A program made the translations under genes and the position numbers. From JBEVJK01 sp963791325 (GTDB lineage Bacteria > Pseudomonadota > Alphaproteobacteria > Rhizobiales > Rhizobiaceae), in NCBI GenBank assembly GCA_963791325.1, contig CAWBRU010000022.1:248001-312000 (forward strand): DNA of 64,000 nt. Direction: 5' to 3'. Below, piece after piece: positions 1-9,408 of the stretch (positions are counted from its first letter, which is position 1; every line of letters starts with the position of its first letter). The notes beneath the pieces were generated by a model that saw only the letters and a program-made list of their open reading frames with translations, was not told the origin of the DNA and ran no database searches.

Positions 1-25
1 GGCGTCGGAACAGGAGATCGTCTGA
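1..25 (+). CDS. C-terminal end of an upstream ABC permease (partial)
   Basis: Only the last seven codons are in the window (reading ASEQEIV, then TGA at 23-25). The stop codon overlaps the ATG of the next gene (TGATG), which is the usual arrangement for the two permeases of a carbohydrate ABC transporter. The identity as the MalF-type partner permease is inferred from this position alone; the fragment itself is too short to classify. Confidence 0.4.
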
Positions 26-855
26 TGGCCGCGCAAGACCGCCTCGGCCGGATCCTTCGCACGCTGCTGGTGCTGCTTGTCCTGGCCGTCATCGGCGCAC
101 CCTTCGTGTGGATGCTGTTGTCTTCGTTCCAGCTCAATGCGGCGCTGATCCGGCCAGGATCGTTTCTCGCCTGGGACGCTTTCACCCTCGCCAACTACCT
201 GAAGCTGCCGGCCGCGGCGAACTACGTCCTGCTCGCCCGCAACAGCTTCCTGGTGGCGCTGTTCGGCACGGCGGTGGCGATCCCGCTTGCGCTGCTTGCC
301 GCCTACAGCGTGTTCCGCACCCAGTATCGCGGCCGCGCCTTCATCTACAACGTCCTGCTCGTGGTCTACATCTTTCCCGGCGTGCTGCTTCTGGCACCGC
401 TGTTCCGCATCTTCGCCGCGGTCGGCCTGCTCAACTCATGGGCCAGCCTGGTGATCATGAACGTCACCTTTGCCGTGCCGTTCAGCGTCTGGCTGATGCG
501 CGGTTTCTTCACCTCGATCCCGGCCGGGATCGAGGAGGCAGCCGCGATCGACGGCGCCACCGACATGCAGATCCTGGCACGCGTGATCGTGCCGCTCACC
601 GCTCCCGGCATCCTGGTCACCGCGACCTACACCTTCGTGCTTTCCTGGACCGAATTCATGTTCGCCTCGGTGTTCATCGTCGACGACCGGCTGAAGACCC
701 TGCCGGTCGGATTGGAGGGGCTGGTGTCGCAATACAGCATCGACTGGGGCCTGCTGTCGGCGGCAGCCGTCATGGCGGCGCTCCCGGTCATCGTCTTGTT
801 TGCCGTCGCGGGGAACTATTTCGTCGCCGGCATCACCTCTGGATCCGGAAAGTGA
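25..855 (+). CDS. carbohydrate ABC transporter permease, MalG type
   Basis: This 276-residue inner-membrane protein belongs to the MalG/UgpE branch of binding-protein-dependent permeases and would form the channel with the MalF-type partner ending just upstream. About six hydrophobic segments are visible. The cytoplasmic EAA loop, which docks on the ATPase, is at about residues 168-187 (EEAAAIDGATDMQILARVIV). Its ATG overlaps the preceding stop, so the two are translationally coupled. It is followed after 17 bases by the convergent end of an MBL-fold gene, so it is the last gene of its operon. The solute cannot be told from the permease. Confidence 0.9.
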   Translation: MAAQDRLGRILRTLLVLLVLAVIGAPFVWMLLSSFQLNAALIRPGSFLAWDAFTLANYLKLPAAANYVLLARNSFLVALFGTAVAIPLALLAAYSVFRTQYRGRAFIYNVLLVVYIFPGVLLLAPLFRIFAAVGLLNSWASLVIMNVTFAVPFSVWLMRGFFTSIPAGIEEAAAIDGATDMQILARVIVPLTAPGILVTATYTFVLSWTEFMFASVFIVDDRLKTLPVGLEGLVSQYSIDWGLLSAAAVMAALPVIVLFAVAGNYFVAGITSGSGK

Positions 856-872
856 GCGAGCCGCGCCGTCCG

Positions 873-1610
873 TCAGAGCTGCGGCGGCGGCAAGCCGGCA
901 TCGGCAAAGCGCTTGGCCGCCAGCACATGGCGCTTGCCGTCCCGCAGCGAGAAGCGGCCGTGACCCGGCAGAAACGCCGTGAAGTCGAGCCCGGCCAGCT
1001 TGCGGATCGACGCCAGCGACTTCGACACGCTGCAATCCTCGATGTCCTGCAGGATGATCCTGCCGTCGGCGAACAGCGCATCCCCGGACACCAGTGCGCT
1101 GAGGCCCCTGCCCTCGACCAGCCAGGAGACGTGGTCGTCGCTGTGGCCGGGCGTCGCCACCGCGGTGAAGCGAAACGACCCGGCCGAAATCGCGGCGCCG
1201 TCTTCGACGACCTGGTCGGCCGCCGGCGGCGTCCAGCGAAAGTCGAGCGGGTAGGCCCGTCCCCTCGCCCGGTCGAGGCTGATCAGCCGCTCGTCCTTTG
1301 CGGCGAGGATGGCGGCTGTGCGCGGCCCGGCGACGACGCGCAGGCCGGGGATCTCGGCGACGAGCGCGGCAGCCCCGCCGGAGTGATCGGCATGGCCGTG
1401 GGTGAGCACGAGAGTGCGCAATCCGCTCGGCTCCAATCCGTCACGGCGCAGCGTCGCGATCAGACCGTCGACATCCTCGCCGGCGCCGGCATCGAAAAGA
1501 TGGTGCTCGCTGCCGTCGGTGACCAGGAAGACGTTGCAGTCGAGCGCGTGCGACAGGTCGAAGCCGGTCGCGCCGCTGGCGACCAAATGAAGTCCATCCG
1601 CAATCCTCAT
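873..1610 (-). CDS. MBL-fold metallo-hydrolase
   Basis: The protein is 245 residues long and carries the metallo-beta-lactamase zinc-binding motif HGHADH at residues 71-76, with a later GHSDDH segment and a C-terminal PGHG segment that fit further metal ligands. Proteins of this type are usually glyoxalase II-like hydrolases; the substrate is unknown. A longer reading frame begins at 1688, but the ATG at 1610 is preceded by a good ribosome binding site (GAGAGGAG) and the protein starts at the family's usual place (MRIADGLHLV). It is divergent from the SDR gene that begins 62 bases away, so the two may share a control region. Confidence 0.82.
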   Translation of the reverse strand: MRIADGLHLVASGATGFDLSHALDCNVFLVTDGSEHHLFDAGAGEDVDGLIATLRRDGLEPSGLRTLVLTHGHADHSGGAAALVAEIPGLRVVAGPRTAAILAAKDERLISLDRARGRAYPLDFRWTPPAADQVVEDGAAISAGSFRFTAVATPGHSDDHVSWLVEGRGLSALVSGDALFADGRIILQDIEDCSVSKSLASIRKLAGLDFTAFLPGHGRFSLRDGKRHVLAAKRFADAGLPPPQL

Positions 1611-1672
1611 CGCACCTCGGCTCCTCTCGACATGACATTGATCCATTGTCCCCAACAGCGAGGCCTTGTCGA

Positions 1673-2453
1673 ATGAAACAGCGCGCACTCGATCTCCTCG
1701 ATCTTTCGGGCAAGGTCGCCATCGTCACCGGCGGCGCCTCCGGCCAGGGCAAGGCGGCGTCGCAGCTGTTCGCGGCCCACGGCGCCGAGGTCGTCGTCGC
1801 CGACATCGACGGGGACGGCGCCGCCGCGGCCGCCGGCGAGATCGGCGGCTTGGGCATGCGCGTCGACGTCGCGCGCGAAGACGACATCGCGCAGATGGTG
1901 GCCGAGACGGAACGTCGCTTCGGCGGGCTCGACATCCTGTTCAACAATGCCGGCATCGGCTACAGCTCCAACGCGCGCTACAAGATGGCCAACGTGGTCG
2001 ACACCCCCGAGCAGGCCTGGGACGCGATTCTCGGCGATCAATCTGAAGAGCGTCGGGTTGGGCTGCAAGCATGCGATTCCGGCTCTGCTCAAGCGCGGCG
2101 GCGGCTCGATCATCAACAACGCCTCGATCAATGCGCTGGCCGGCGTTTCCGGCGCCGACGCTTATACCGCTGCCAAGGGCGGCATCGTCTCGCTCACCCG
2201 CGTGCTCGCCGTCGACTGGGGGGCCAAGAACATCCGCGTCAACTGCATCTGCCCCGGCCCGGTAGCCACGCCGATGATCGCCGGCATGCTCCAGGATCCC
2301 GCCTTCCAGGAGGCCATGGAAAAGGCGGTGCCTCTGGCGCGGGTCGCCGCGGCCGAAGAGATCGCCGCAGTGGCCGTGTTCCTGGCCACGCCGGCCGCCG
2401 CCTATGTCAACGGAGCGATCGTGCCGGTCGACGGCGGCTGGTCGGCGCGCTGA
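1673..2453 (+). pseudogene. short-chain dehydrogenase/reductase, frameshifted
   Basis: The reading encodes a classical SDR of about 259 residues: TGGASGQG NAD(P)-binding motif near the N-terminus, NNAG motif (FNNAGIG), catalytic Ser, YTAAK (YxxxK) motif, and the common C-terminal VDGGW. The frame is broken once near 2033, where the codons for ...AWDAIL should continue into INLKSVGLG; one extra G in CTCGGCGATC explains it. Both halves are otherwise intact and conserved, so this may be a sequence error and not a dead gene. It is likely to oxidise a polyol or sugar alcohol for the neighbouring sugar transporter operon, but that is inferred from position only. Confidence 0.8.
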
Positions 2454-2469
2454 CCAGGCCGCCACGCGC

Positions 2470-3615
2470 TCAGCGGATCGCCTCGCCGGTCGCCTCGTCG
2501 AAGACATGCGCCTGCTCCATGTCGATGCCGAGCGCCAGCGCTTGACCGACGCGCGGCAGCGCGCGCGGCTCGATCCGGGCAATGACGCGATGGGTGTCGT
2601 CGACCAGCGCGGCCTCGCCCACCGGCGTGCCCGGCACGTCGAAATGAATGTAGGCGTCGGGTCCGGTCATCTCGGTGACCAGCACGGTCGCCTCGATGGC
2701 CTGGGTCGCCCCGCCCAAAGTGAAGTCCTCGGGCCGCACACCGATGGTCACCTCGCGGTCGAGATAGGGTCCGAGCGACCGCTCGCGCTCCTGCGGGAAA
2801 TCAAGAACGCTGGCGGTGCCGGCCGGCCGGGCAGCGATGCGGCCGTCGTGGCGAAGCAGGCGCGCCCGGATGAAGTTCATGGCCGGGCTGCCGATGAAGC
2901 CGGCGACGAAGCGGTTGGCCGGCCGGTGGTAGAGCTCCGCCGGAGTGCCGAACTGCTGCAGGTTGCGCTCCTTCTCGGAGGCCACCGGACTGAGCACGGC
3001 GACGCGGTCGCCCATCGTCATCGCCTCGACCTGGTCGTGGGTGACGTAGAGCGTGGTCACGCCGAGCCGCTGGTTGAGCAGCCGCAACTCGCTGCGCATC
3101 TGGACGCGCAGCGCGGCGTCGAGATTGGACAGCGGCTCGTCGAGCAGGAAGCACGCCGGCTCGCGCACGATCGCCCGGCCCATCGCCACGCGCTGCCGCT
3201 GGCCGCCCGACAGCGCTCCCGGCCGGCGGCCGAGATAGGGCGTCAGCGCCAAGGTCTTGGCCGCAGCCTCGACGCGCCGGGTGATCTCGGCCGGCGGCAT
3301 CCGCCGCTGCTTCAGCGCAAAGCCCATGTTTTCGGCGACCGACATATGCGGGTAGAGCGCGTAGTTCTGGAACACCATGGCGACATCCCGCTCGCCGGGA
3401 TCGACATGGGTGACGACCCTGTCGCCGAGCAGCACGTCGCCGGTCGACAGCTCTTCCAGGCCCGCCGCGCTGCGCAGCAGCGTGGACTTGCCGCACCCCG
3501 AGGGCCCGACCAGCACGACGAACTCGCCGTCGGGCACGGCCAGGTCGACATGGGAGAGCGCCAGCGTGCCGTCCGGATACCGTTTGGAAACGCCGCTAAA
3601 GGTCAGGGAGGCCAA
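2470..3615 (-). CDS. carbohydrate ABC transporter ATP-binding protein (UgpC/MalK type)
   Basis: This 381-residue ATPase has Walker A GPSGCGKST, the signature LSGGQRQRVAMGRA, Walker B CFLLDEPLSNLD and a switch His (VTHDQVE), followed by a C-terminal TOBE/OB regulatory domain of the MalK type. It powers import through the two permeases encoded just upstream on the same strand. The start is a TTG at 3615, preceded by GGAG at a suitable distance; no ATG fits the N-terminus (ASLTFSGVSKRYPDG). It is the last gene of the operon that begins with the binding protein at 7060. Confidence 0.93.
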   Translation of the reverse strand: MASLTFSGVSKRYPDGTLALSHVDLAVPDGEFVVLVGPSGCGKSTLLRSAAGLEELSTGDVLLGDRVVTHVDPGERDVAMVFQNYALYPHMSVAENMGFALKQRRMPPAEITRRVEAAAKTLALTPYLGRRPGALSGGQRQRVAMGRAIVREPACFLLDEPLSNLDAALRVQMRSELRLLNQRLGVTTLYVTHDQVEAMTMGDRVAVLSPVASEKERNLQQFGTPAELYHRPANRFVAGFIGSPAMNFIRARLLRHDGRIAARPAGTASVLDFPQERERSLGPYLDREVTIGVRPEDFTLGGATQAIEATVLVTEMTGPDAYIHFDVPGTPVGEAALVDDTHRVIARIEPRALPRVGQALALGIDMEQAHVFDEATGEAIR

Positions 3616-3666
3616 AAATCACTCCATTCTCTGGTCCGGGCCGGTGATCGACGCGCGGCATATGCC

Positions 3667-4500
3667 TCACCCCTTGACCGAGCCGAAGGTTAGGCCGCGC
3701 ACGACGTAGCGGTCGAGCATCAGGAAGATCAGCATCGGCGGGATCATCGCTGCCACCGCGGCCGCGCCGATGAAGTTCCAGGTCGCCCCCGAGGTGGCGA
3801 AATAGCCGAGCGTGCCGATCGGCAGCGTCATCGTGCGCTGGTTGGAAAGCACCAGCGGGAACGCCGCATTGTTCCAGGCGAAGACGAAGGCGAACATCGA
3901 GGTCACGATCAAGCCGGAGCGGACCAGCGGCAGGGTGATTTGCAGCATGATCACCCACCATTTCGCCCCGTCGACGCGGGCGGCCTCCTCGAGCTCCACC
4001 GGCAGTTCGTCGATGAAGCTCTTCATCAGCCACACCGAGAACGGGACGGTCACCGTCTGCAGGATGACGATCATCGAGATGTAGGTGCCGCTGAGGCCGA
4101 GCCGCGAGACCAGCACGAAATAGGGGATGAGGAAGGCGACCGGCGGCGCCATCAGCAGCCCGAGATACCAGAACAGGATGTTCTTGCGGCCTTTGATCCG
4201 GAAGCGCGACAGCGCATAGGCGGCCGGAAATGAGAACGGCAGATTGAGCAGCACCGCACCGCCTGCCACGATGAAGCTGTTGATCAGCTGCTGCAGGTTG
4301 CGGCCGGGATCGACGAAGCTGGTCTGGACGGCATCGAGTGTGGGCTTGAAGATCAGCACCGGCGGCATCTGGAAGACCGTCGCCGACGGGCGGATCGCCA
4401 GCATGAAGAACCACAGGATCGGGCCGATGAACACCGCCAGCACGAAGGCGACCAGCAGGTAGGTGATCGTATTGGCGGCGAGCCTCTTCGAACGGGTCAC
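3667..4500 (-). CDS. carbohydrate ABC transporter permease, MalG type
   Basis: The protein has 277 residues, with six membrane segments and an EAA loop (EEAARVDGAKWW) in the second half. It begins with a GTG at 4500, two bases past the stop of the preceding permease (4503-4505), with GGGA upstream. The reading frame stays open far upstream of this GTG, but that stretch is only the out-of-frame part of the other permease gene. It is paired with the frameshifted MalF-type permease and the ATPase at 2470-3615. Confidence 0.9.
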   Translation of the reverse strand: MTRSKRLAANTITYLLVAFVLAVFIGPILWFFMLAIRPSATVFQMPPVLIFKPTLDAVQTSFVDPGRNLQQLINSFIVAGGAVLLNLPFSFPAAYALSRFRIKGRKNILFWYLGLLMAPPVAFLIPYFVLVSRLGLSGTYISMIVILQTVTVPFSVWLMKSFIDELPVELEEAARVDGAKWWVIMLQITLPLVRSGLIVTSMFAFVFAWNNAAFPLVLSNQRTMTLPIGTLGYFATSGATWNFIGAAAVAAMIPPMLIFLMLDRYVVRGLTFGSVKG

Positions 4501-4502
4501 GG

Positions 4503-5415
4503 CTATTCCCAGTTCCTGAACGCAACGGCGGCGTAGCTCACGATGATCACGTTGACGATGAGCACGATCATCCACGTCATCGCCGACGCCTGGCCGATAT
4601 TGAAGTCGACGAGGCCGGTCTGATAGAGCGAGTAGCCGAGCGTCCGTGACGACGATCCCGGTCCGCCGCGGGTCAGAACCAGCACCAGGTCGAAGGTGTT
4701 GAAGAGCTGCATGAAGCGCAGCATCACCACCACGGCGATGGTGTTGCGGATCATTGGCAGCTTGATGCGGCGGAAGGTCTCCCAGGCGCCGGCGCCGTCG
4801 AGCTTGGCGGCCTCCAGCAGGCCTTGCGGCACCGCCAGCAAAGCGGAGTAGAAGACGATCGCGCAGAACGGGGTCCATTGCCAGAAATCGGCAAACAGGA
4901 TCGCCGGCAGCGCCGTCCAGCTGGAGCCGAGCAGGCCCTCGGCCGGAAGCGGGAAATGCAGGCTGCGCAACAGCCAGGGGATCAGCCCGCCGGTCGGGTC
5001 GTACATGTAGCGGAACAGGAAGCCGACCACGATCGGCGCAATCGTCGTCGGCATGATCAGCAGCGCCCGCGCCACATTCATGCCCGGCACGCTGCGGAAC
5101 AGGAGCAGCGGCGACCGCGAGCCCCGCCACCACCTCGAGCACCGTGCCGGCCACCGTCAACAGCACGGTGTTGACCAGCGGCACCCAGAAGGTGTCGCGG
5201 GTGAGCGCCATCTGGTAATTGCCCCAGCCGATGAAGCCCAGCGGCTGGGGGCCCATCTGCAGGTTCCAGAAATAGAAGCTGTTCTTCAAGGCGAAGAACA
5301 GCGGGAAGACGGTGACGGCGAGCAGCATGACGATGCTCGGCGCGATCAGCAGCCAGGCAAGCCAAGTCGATTTCGGTTTCGGCGGAAGGGGAATGGTCAG
5401 CGAGGTGGAAGGCAT
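4503..5415 (-). pseudogene. carbohydrate ABC transporter permease, MalF type, frameshifted
   Basis: The N-terminal part (MPSTSLTIPLPP, from the ATG at 5415 with AAGGA upstream) carries the first membrane segments, and the C-terminal part (from about PGMNVARALL to FRNWE) carries the rest, including the EAA-like loop (LEAAKLDGAGAWETFRRI). The two parts are in different frames; the shift lies near 5112-5118, where the expected LLLFRSVPGMN is read as APVPQRAGHE. The shift is equal to +1. The rest of the gene is well conserved, so a base-calling error is plausible. Full length would be about 303 residues, which is normal for the family. Confidence 0.82.
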
Positions 5416-5522
5416 CCCTATTCCTTGCAGGCCGCGGCGCCGCCTCCGAATGGTTTGCGGCGCAGCTTCATCGCTCCTGAAGCGGTGCCGCACAATGTTT
5501 GACGATCGGCCGTCCGGCCGAT

Positions 5523-5627
5523 CTGGAGCAATTCCAGGAGAAGTGGAAACCGGTTCTCCGTCCGGAATTGCGAAAAACAAAGGCTTAGAGCGGGTCGGCG
5601 ATTCAAAGAAACGCTGAACCGATCTAG
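5523..5627. repeat. RIME-like intergenic repeat, copy 1
   Basis: This stretch of about 105 bases matches the one at 20913-21007 along its whole length (shared blocks include AGCAATTCC/AGCAATCCC, CCGTCCGGA, TTGCG, AAAACAA and CTTAGAG). Similar elements are common between genes in Rhizobiales genomes, where they are known as RIME-type palindromic repeats. Its right end (GATCTAG) contains the TAG that serves as stop codon of the minus-strand binding protein gene at 5624. It lies between that gene and the permease downstream of it, so it would be transcribed within the operon. Confidence 0.75.
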
Positions 5628-7060
5628 CCGGCGAGGCTGGCGATCAGCTTCTTGGTGTTGTCCAGCGTGTCGTCATAGCTCTCCAGCGAATAGGGGATCA
5701 TGAAATTCCCCTTGAGCACGTTGGTCCACAGCATGGTGGTTTCCTCGACGCACTGTTCCGGCGACAGGCTGCCGCCGAGCACGCGATTGAGGTTGAGGCC
5801 GTAGATGCTCTCCAGCGTGGTGTAGGTCGGGACCGGGGAGCGCACCACCTTGCCGTTGCCGATCTCGATGCCGCGCAGCTGCTCGGGCAGATAGGGATAT
5901 GCCTTGAGCAGCTCGGGGTCGGCGTAGAGCGAACGGCGGGCGAAATCGGCGAACTGATGGCCGAATTTGTCGTAGAGCGCCATCGCCTTCTGCGCCTTGG
6001 CCGAGGTCGCCCATTTGACGAACGTCCAGGCCTCGTCCTGCTGGGCGGAGTTGGCGGCGATGCCGAGGCTCCAGCCGCCGATGCTGCCGACTTGGGGGGC
6101 GTCCGAATGCGGCAGCGGCACGATCCCGATCTTGTCCGCGATGACCGAATCCTTGCCGGACATGTAGCCGTCCTTGCGGCACAGATAGAAGTAGGCGGAC
6201 CACCAATAGAAGATGCCGATATCGCCCTTGGCAAAGCGCATGCCCGCATCGAACCAGTTGTAGTTGACCGCCTCCGGGGGCGAGTTCTTGTAGATGTCGA
6301 GGAAGATCTTGATGGCGTCCAGCGTGCCGGGGTCCGACAAGGCCGGCTCGAAATTCCAGGGAGCGCCGGGGAAGCTCTTGAACCAGCGGCCGCCCATGCT
6401 GGCCTGAAGCTGGGTGAACATATGGACGATGGGCGCCGGCTGCTGCCCGGAAACGACCGAGCCGAACATGGTGTTGCCGTCGAAGCTCTGGCCCTTCATC
6501 TTCTTGATGGTTTCGAGATATTCGGCCCAGGTCCAGCTGCCGTCCTTGGGGATGGTGATACCCGCTTTCTCGGCAAAGTCGGTGCGGTACATCACGCCCT
6601 GGCCGTAGGTGGCGACCGGCAACGTGCCGATCTGGCCGCGCCATTCGTTCATCGAGTAGAGGACTTGCGGAATGAAGTCTTTGAGGTCGATGTCCTTATC
6701 GGCCTTGATGCGGTCGTTGAGCGGCGTGATCCACTTGCTTTCGATGTATTGGCCGAGCCAGATGTTGTCGACCGAGACGATGTCGGCATCGGGCTGGCCG
6801 CTGACGAAGGAAGAGACCAAGCGCGCCTGCAGCGCTTCGTAGGACAGGCTCTCGATGGTCACGGCAATGCCGGTTTCGTCGCTGAACTGCTTCTTGATGC
6901 CGTCAAGCGCGTAGTAGAACGGGTCGCCGACCAGCAGGATCTTGAGGGTCTTCGATTGGGCATGGCCGATCCGCGGCATGGACAAGCTGCTGGCTACCGC
7001 GGTCGCGCCGGCGGCCTTGAGCAGGGTGCGCCGCGAGACGTGTTTGCTGACGATGGTCAT
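5624..7060 (-). CDS. extracellular sugar-binding protein of ABC transporter, Tat-exported
   Basis: The 478-residue protein belongs to the family 1 extracellular solute-binding proteins. It begins with a twin-arginine signal (SRRTLLKAAGATAVASS, cleavage likely after GHAQ), so it is probably exported folded by the Tat route. It is the first gene of the operon binding protein, two permeases, ATPase (7060 to 2470). The TAG stop is supplied by the end of the repeat at 5523-5627. The ligand is unknown; the neighbouring SDR and amidohydrolase suggest a polyol, sugar or N-acylated compound, which is inference. Confidence 0.9.
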   Translation of the reverse strand: MTIVSKHVSRRTLLKAAGATAVASSLSMPRIGHAQSKTLKILLVGDPFYYALDGIKKQFSDETGIAVTIESLSYEALQARLVSSFVSGQPDADIVSVDNIWLGQYIESKWITPLNDRIKADKDIDLKDFIPQVLYSMNEWRGQIGTLPVATYGQGVMYRTDFAEKAGITIPKDGSWTWAEYLETIKKMKGQSFDGNTMFGSVVSGQQPAPIVHMFTQLQASMGGRWFKSFPGAPWNFEPALSDPGTLDAIKIFLDIYKNSPPEAVNYNWFDAGMRFAKGDIGIFYWWSAYFYLCRKDGYMSGKDSVIADKIGIVPLPHSDAPQVGSIGGWSLGIAANSAQQDEAWTFVKWATSAKAQKAMALYDKFGHQFADFARRSLYADPELLKAYPYLPEQLRGIEIGNGKVVRSPVPTYTTLESIYGLNLNRVLGGSLSPEQCVEETTMLWTNVLKGNFMIPYSLESYDDTLDNTKKLIASLAG

Positions 7061-7398
7061 GGTTGGATCCTCTCTGAACGGATTGCGCCCGTCTGCCGGT
7101 GCTTGATCTTGGACGCCGAGGCGGCGTCATGGTCCGCTGGGCGACGGTACACGCGATCGTGCGTGCCGCAATCCCCTTCGCCCAAAACAGTATGGCCGCT
7201 GCAACCCTCCCTGCGTCTGCCCGGCCCGCCTTCCCCAAGGCGTTCACGGTCGGCTGCCTGACGCTTTCAGCCCGTATCGTTGACGGTTAAACGTTATACA
7301 AGTAACGTTCGAATGACCCGGAAAGTCAAGCCGCTTGTTCCACGAATGAGCGCCGGGACGGCTTGCAATGGACAGGCCGCGCCCGAGCACGAAGAGGG
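7061..7398. promoter_or_regulatory. divergent intergenic control region
   Basis: These 338 bases separate the minus-strand sugar transporter operon from the plus-strand amidohydrolase operon. I see no gene in it. The right half is richer in A and T and holds the palindrome at 7290-7309. Both promoters are likely to lie here, but I could not identify convincing -35/-10 pairs. Confidence 0.5.
7290..7309. promoter_or_regulatory. operator-like palindrome
   Basis: The sequence AACGTTATACAAGTAACGTT has two 8-base arms (AACGTTAT and GTAACGTT, seven of eight positions complementary) around a 4-base centre. It sits about 90 bases before the amidohydrolase start and 230 before the binding protein start. 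A LacI-type regulator is encoded at 12255-13268 and is the best candidate to bind here; this pairing is inferred. Confidence 0.5.
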
Positions 7399-8838
7399 AT
7401 GATGGATTTCAATTTGATCATACGCGGCGGCACCGTCGTCGACGGCAGCGGCGCACCCTCCTTCAAGGCCGACGTCGCCCTGCGCGAGGACCATATCGCC
7501 GCGATCGGCGAGCTTTCGGGGCAGACCACCGAGCGCGAGATCGACGCGCAGGGCCTGGTCGTCTCGCCCGGCTTCATCGACAATCACACCCATGACGACG
7601 GCTACCTGCTGACGCACCCGGCGATGCTGCCCAAGATCAGCCAGGGTGTGACCAGCGTGGTGATCGGCAATTGCGGCATTGGACTGGCACCGCTGAGAGG
7701 CAAGGAGATCGTCCCGCCGCTCAACCTGCTTGGCGAACCGGATCTGTTCCGGTTTGAAACCTTCAACGCCTTTCTGAGCGAGCTCGACCGCAATCCGGCG
7801 GCGGTCAATGCCATTCCTCTGGTCGGTCACACCACGTTGCGCGTGAATGCGATGGATTGCCTGGAAAGGGCCGCGACGCGCGACGAGACGACGGCGATGC
7901 GCCGCGATCTCGAAGAGGCGCTGGACGCCGGCGCCGTCGGCTTCTCGACCGGCGTGTTCTATCCGAACGCGAATGCCGCGACCGCCCAGGAGGTGATCGA
8001 GGTCGGCGCTCCGCTGCGCGGCAAGGGCGCGGTCTACTGCGCCCATATCCGCAACGAGGGAGACTGGATCCTGGTCGCGCTCGAAGAAGCCTTCGAGATC
8101 GGCCGGCAGCTCGAAGCCCACACGGTGATCTCGCACCACAAGCTGGTCGGGGTGCACAATCACGGCCGCTCGGGCGAGACGCTCGGGCTAATCCACACTC
8201 GGCGGATGCGCCAGTCGGTCGGGCTCGACGCCTATCCCTATCCGGCCGGCTCTTCGGTCTTGAACCGGCGCACCTTTCACGACGAGGACGACAAGGTCAT
8301 GGTCGCCTGGTCGACGCCGCACGCCGAGCATGCCGGACGCGACCTGGCCGAGCTGCGCGCCGAGCTCGGCATGACGCTCGACGAGGTCATCGACTATCTG
8401 AGCCCGGCAGGCGGCATCTATTTCCAGATGGCCGAGGACGATGTGCAGCGCATTCTCGCTTATCCCGAGACGATGATCGGCTCGGACGGGCTGCCCAACG
8501 ACACCCATCCCCATCCGCGGCTGTGGGGCACGTTTCCGCGCGTGCTTGGCCGCTACAGCCGCGACCTCGGGCTGTTCAGCCTGGAGACGGCGGTGCACAA
8601 GATGACCGGCCTGACGGCCACCCAGTTCCGCTTGTCCGACCGCGGCTTCATCCGCGCCGGCGCCAAGGCCGACATCACGATTTTCGATCCTGCCAAGGTT
8701 ATCGATGTGGCAGACTGGGCCAATCCGCACGAATCCTCGCGCGGCATCGAGCGCGTCTTCGTCAACGGAACCGAGGTGTGGCGCGACGGCGGCCATACCA
8801 ACGCCACGCCCGGCGAGGTCATTCGCCGCGTCTATTGA
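7399..8838 (+). CDS. N-acyl-D-amino-acid deacylase family amidohydrolase
   Basis: The 479-residue protein is a metal-dependent amidohydrolase of the D-aminoacylase family. Visible are the HxH metal motif (NHTHDD), the cysteine of the GNCGIG loop, AHIRNEG and SHHKL histidines, and the active-site Asp in IGSDGLPNDTHPHPR, all typical of enzymes that remove the acyl group from N-acyl-D-amino acids or similar substrates. The start is ATG at 7399 or the adjacent ATG at 7402, just after GAAGAGGG; the longer frame to 7363 lacks a ribosome site. It leads a compact run of genes with the GMC oxidoreductase pair and a PLP enzyme. It lacks a signal peptide, so it is cytoplasmic. Confidence 0.85.
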   Translation: MMDFNLIIRGGTVVDGSGAPSFKADVALREDHIAAIGELSGQTTEREIDAQGLVVSPGFIDNHTHDDGYLLTHPAMLPKISQGVTSVVIGNCGIGLAPLRGKEIVPPLNLLGEPDLFRFETFNAFLSELDRNPAAVNAIPLVGHTTLRVNAMDCLERAATRDETTAMRRDLEEALDAGAVGFSTGVFYPNANAATAQEVIEVGAPLRGKGAVYCAHIRNEGDWILVALEEAFEIGRQLEAHTVISHHKLVGVHNHGRSGETLGLIHTRRMRQSVGLDAYPYPAGSSVLNRRTFHDEDDKVMVAWSTPHAEHAGRDLAELRAELGMTLDEVIDYLSPAGGIYFQMAEDDVQRILAYPETMIGSDGLPNDTHPHPRLWGTFPRVLGRYSRDLGLFSLETAVHKMTGLTATQFRLSDRGFIRAGAKADITIFDPAKVIDVADWANPHESSRGIERVFVNGTEVWRDGGHTNATPGEVIRRVY

Positions 8839-8873
8839 ACCAACGATCAGGCGAGCCAGGAGACCCCCGAGCC

Positions 8874-9380
8874 GTGCCGACTGCCCCCTCCCTTTCCCCC
8901 ATCGAGACGGCCCGGCTGCTGCGCGACCTGGTCGACACCATGATCCCGGGAGACGAACAATGGCCGAGTGCCGCCGATGTGGGCGTCCAGGGCCTGCTCG
9001 GCCTTCGCCTGATCGAGATCTTCGGCGAGAACGGTTGCGACCGGCTGATCGCCGATTTGGCAGCGAGCGGCGCACCGTTCACCGGCAAGGACAGAGCAAG
9101 CCGCGAGGCGATCGTGGCGCGATTCGAGGCCGCCGATCCGAAGCGCTTCGCGACCGTGCTGCTTGCGATCTATACCGGCTACTACGAGCATCCCGCCGTG
9201 GTTGCCGCCGTCGCCGCGCTCGGCATGCCCTACCGCGCCCGGCCGGTTCTGGGCGGTTACGAGCTGCCGCCCTTCAATCCGCTGCACGACACGCCGCGGC
9301 ACGGCCGGGGCGGCTATGTGCGGACCGAGGACGTCAGGCGCGTCGAGCTTTCCGGCCTGGCGCATCTCGCCGGCCGCTGA
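8874..9380 (+). CDS. gluconate 2-dehydrogenase subunit 3 family protein
   Basis: This 168-residue protein resembles the small (gamma) subunit of gluconate 2-dehydrogenase-type membrane oxidoreductases, which accompanies the FAD subunit encoded next. The match is seen in the N-terminal LLRDLVDTMIPGD segment, the YTGYYEHP segment and a C-terminus rich in aromatic residues and Pro. It starts with GTG at 8874, with CAGGAG upstream. Known members often carry a twin-arginine signal that exports the complex; none is visible here. The gene lies 35 bases after the amidohydrolase and 28 bases before the FAD subunit. Confidence 0.72.
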   Translation: MPTAPSLSPIETARLLRDLVDTMIPGDEQWPSAADVGVQGLLGLRLIEIFGENGCDRLIADLAASGAPFTGKDRASREAIVARFEAADPKRFATVLLAIYTGYYEHPAVVAAVAALGMPYRARPVLGGYELPPFNPLHDTPRHGRGGYVRTEDVRRVELSGLAHLAGR

Positions 9381-9408
9381 TCGCAGACACGACGATCAAG
9401 GAGTATCC

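Noticed and set aside
3667..5580. A single 637-codon minus-strand frame covering both permeases
   Set aside because: It joins the first part of one permease, an out-of-frame middle and the second permease; the real arrangement is two genes, the first with a +1 shift.
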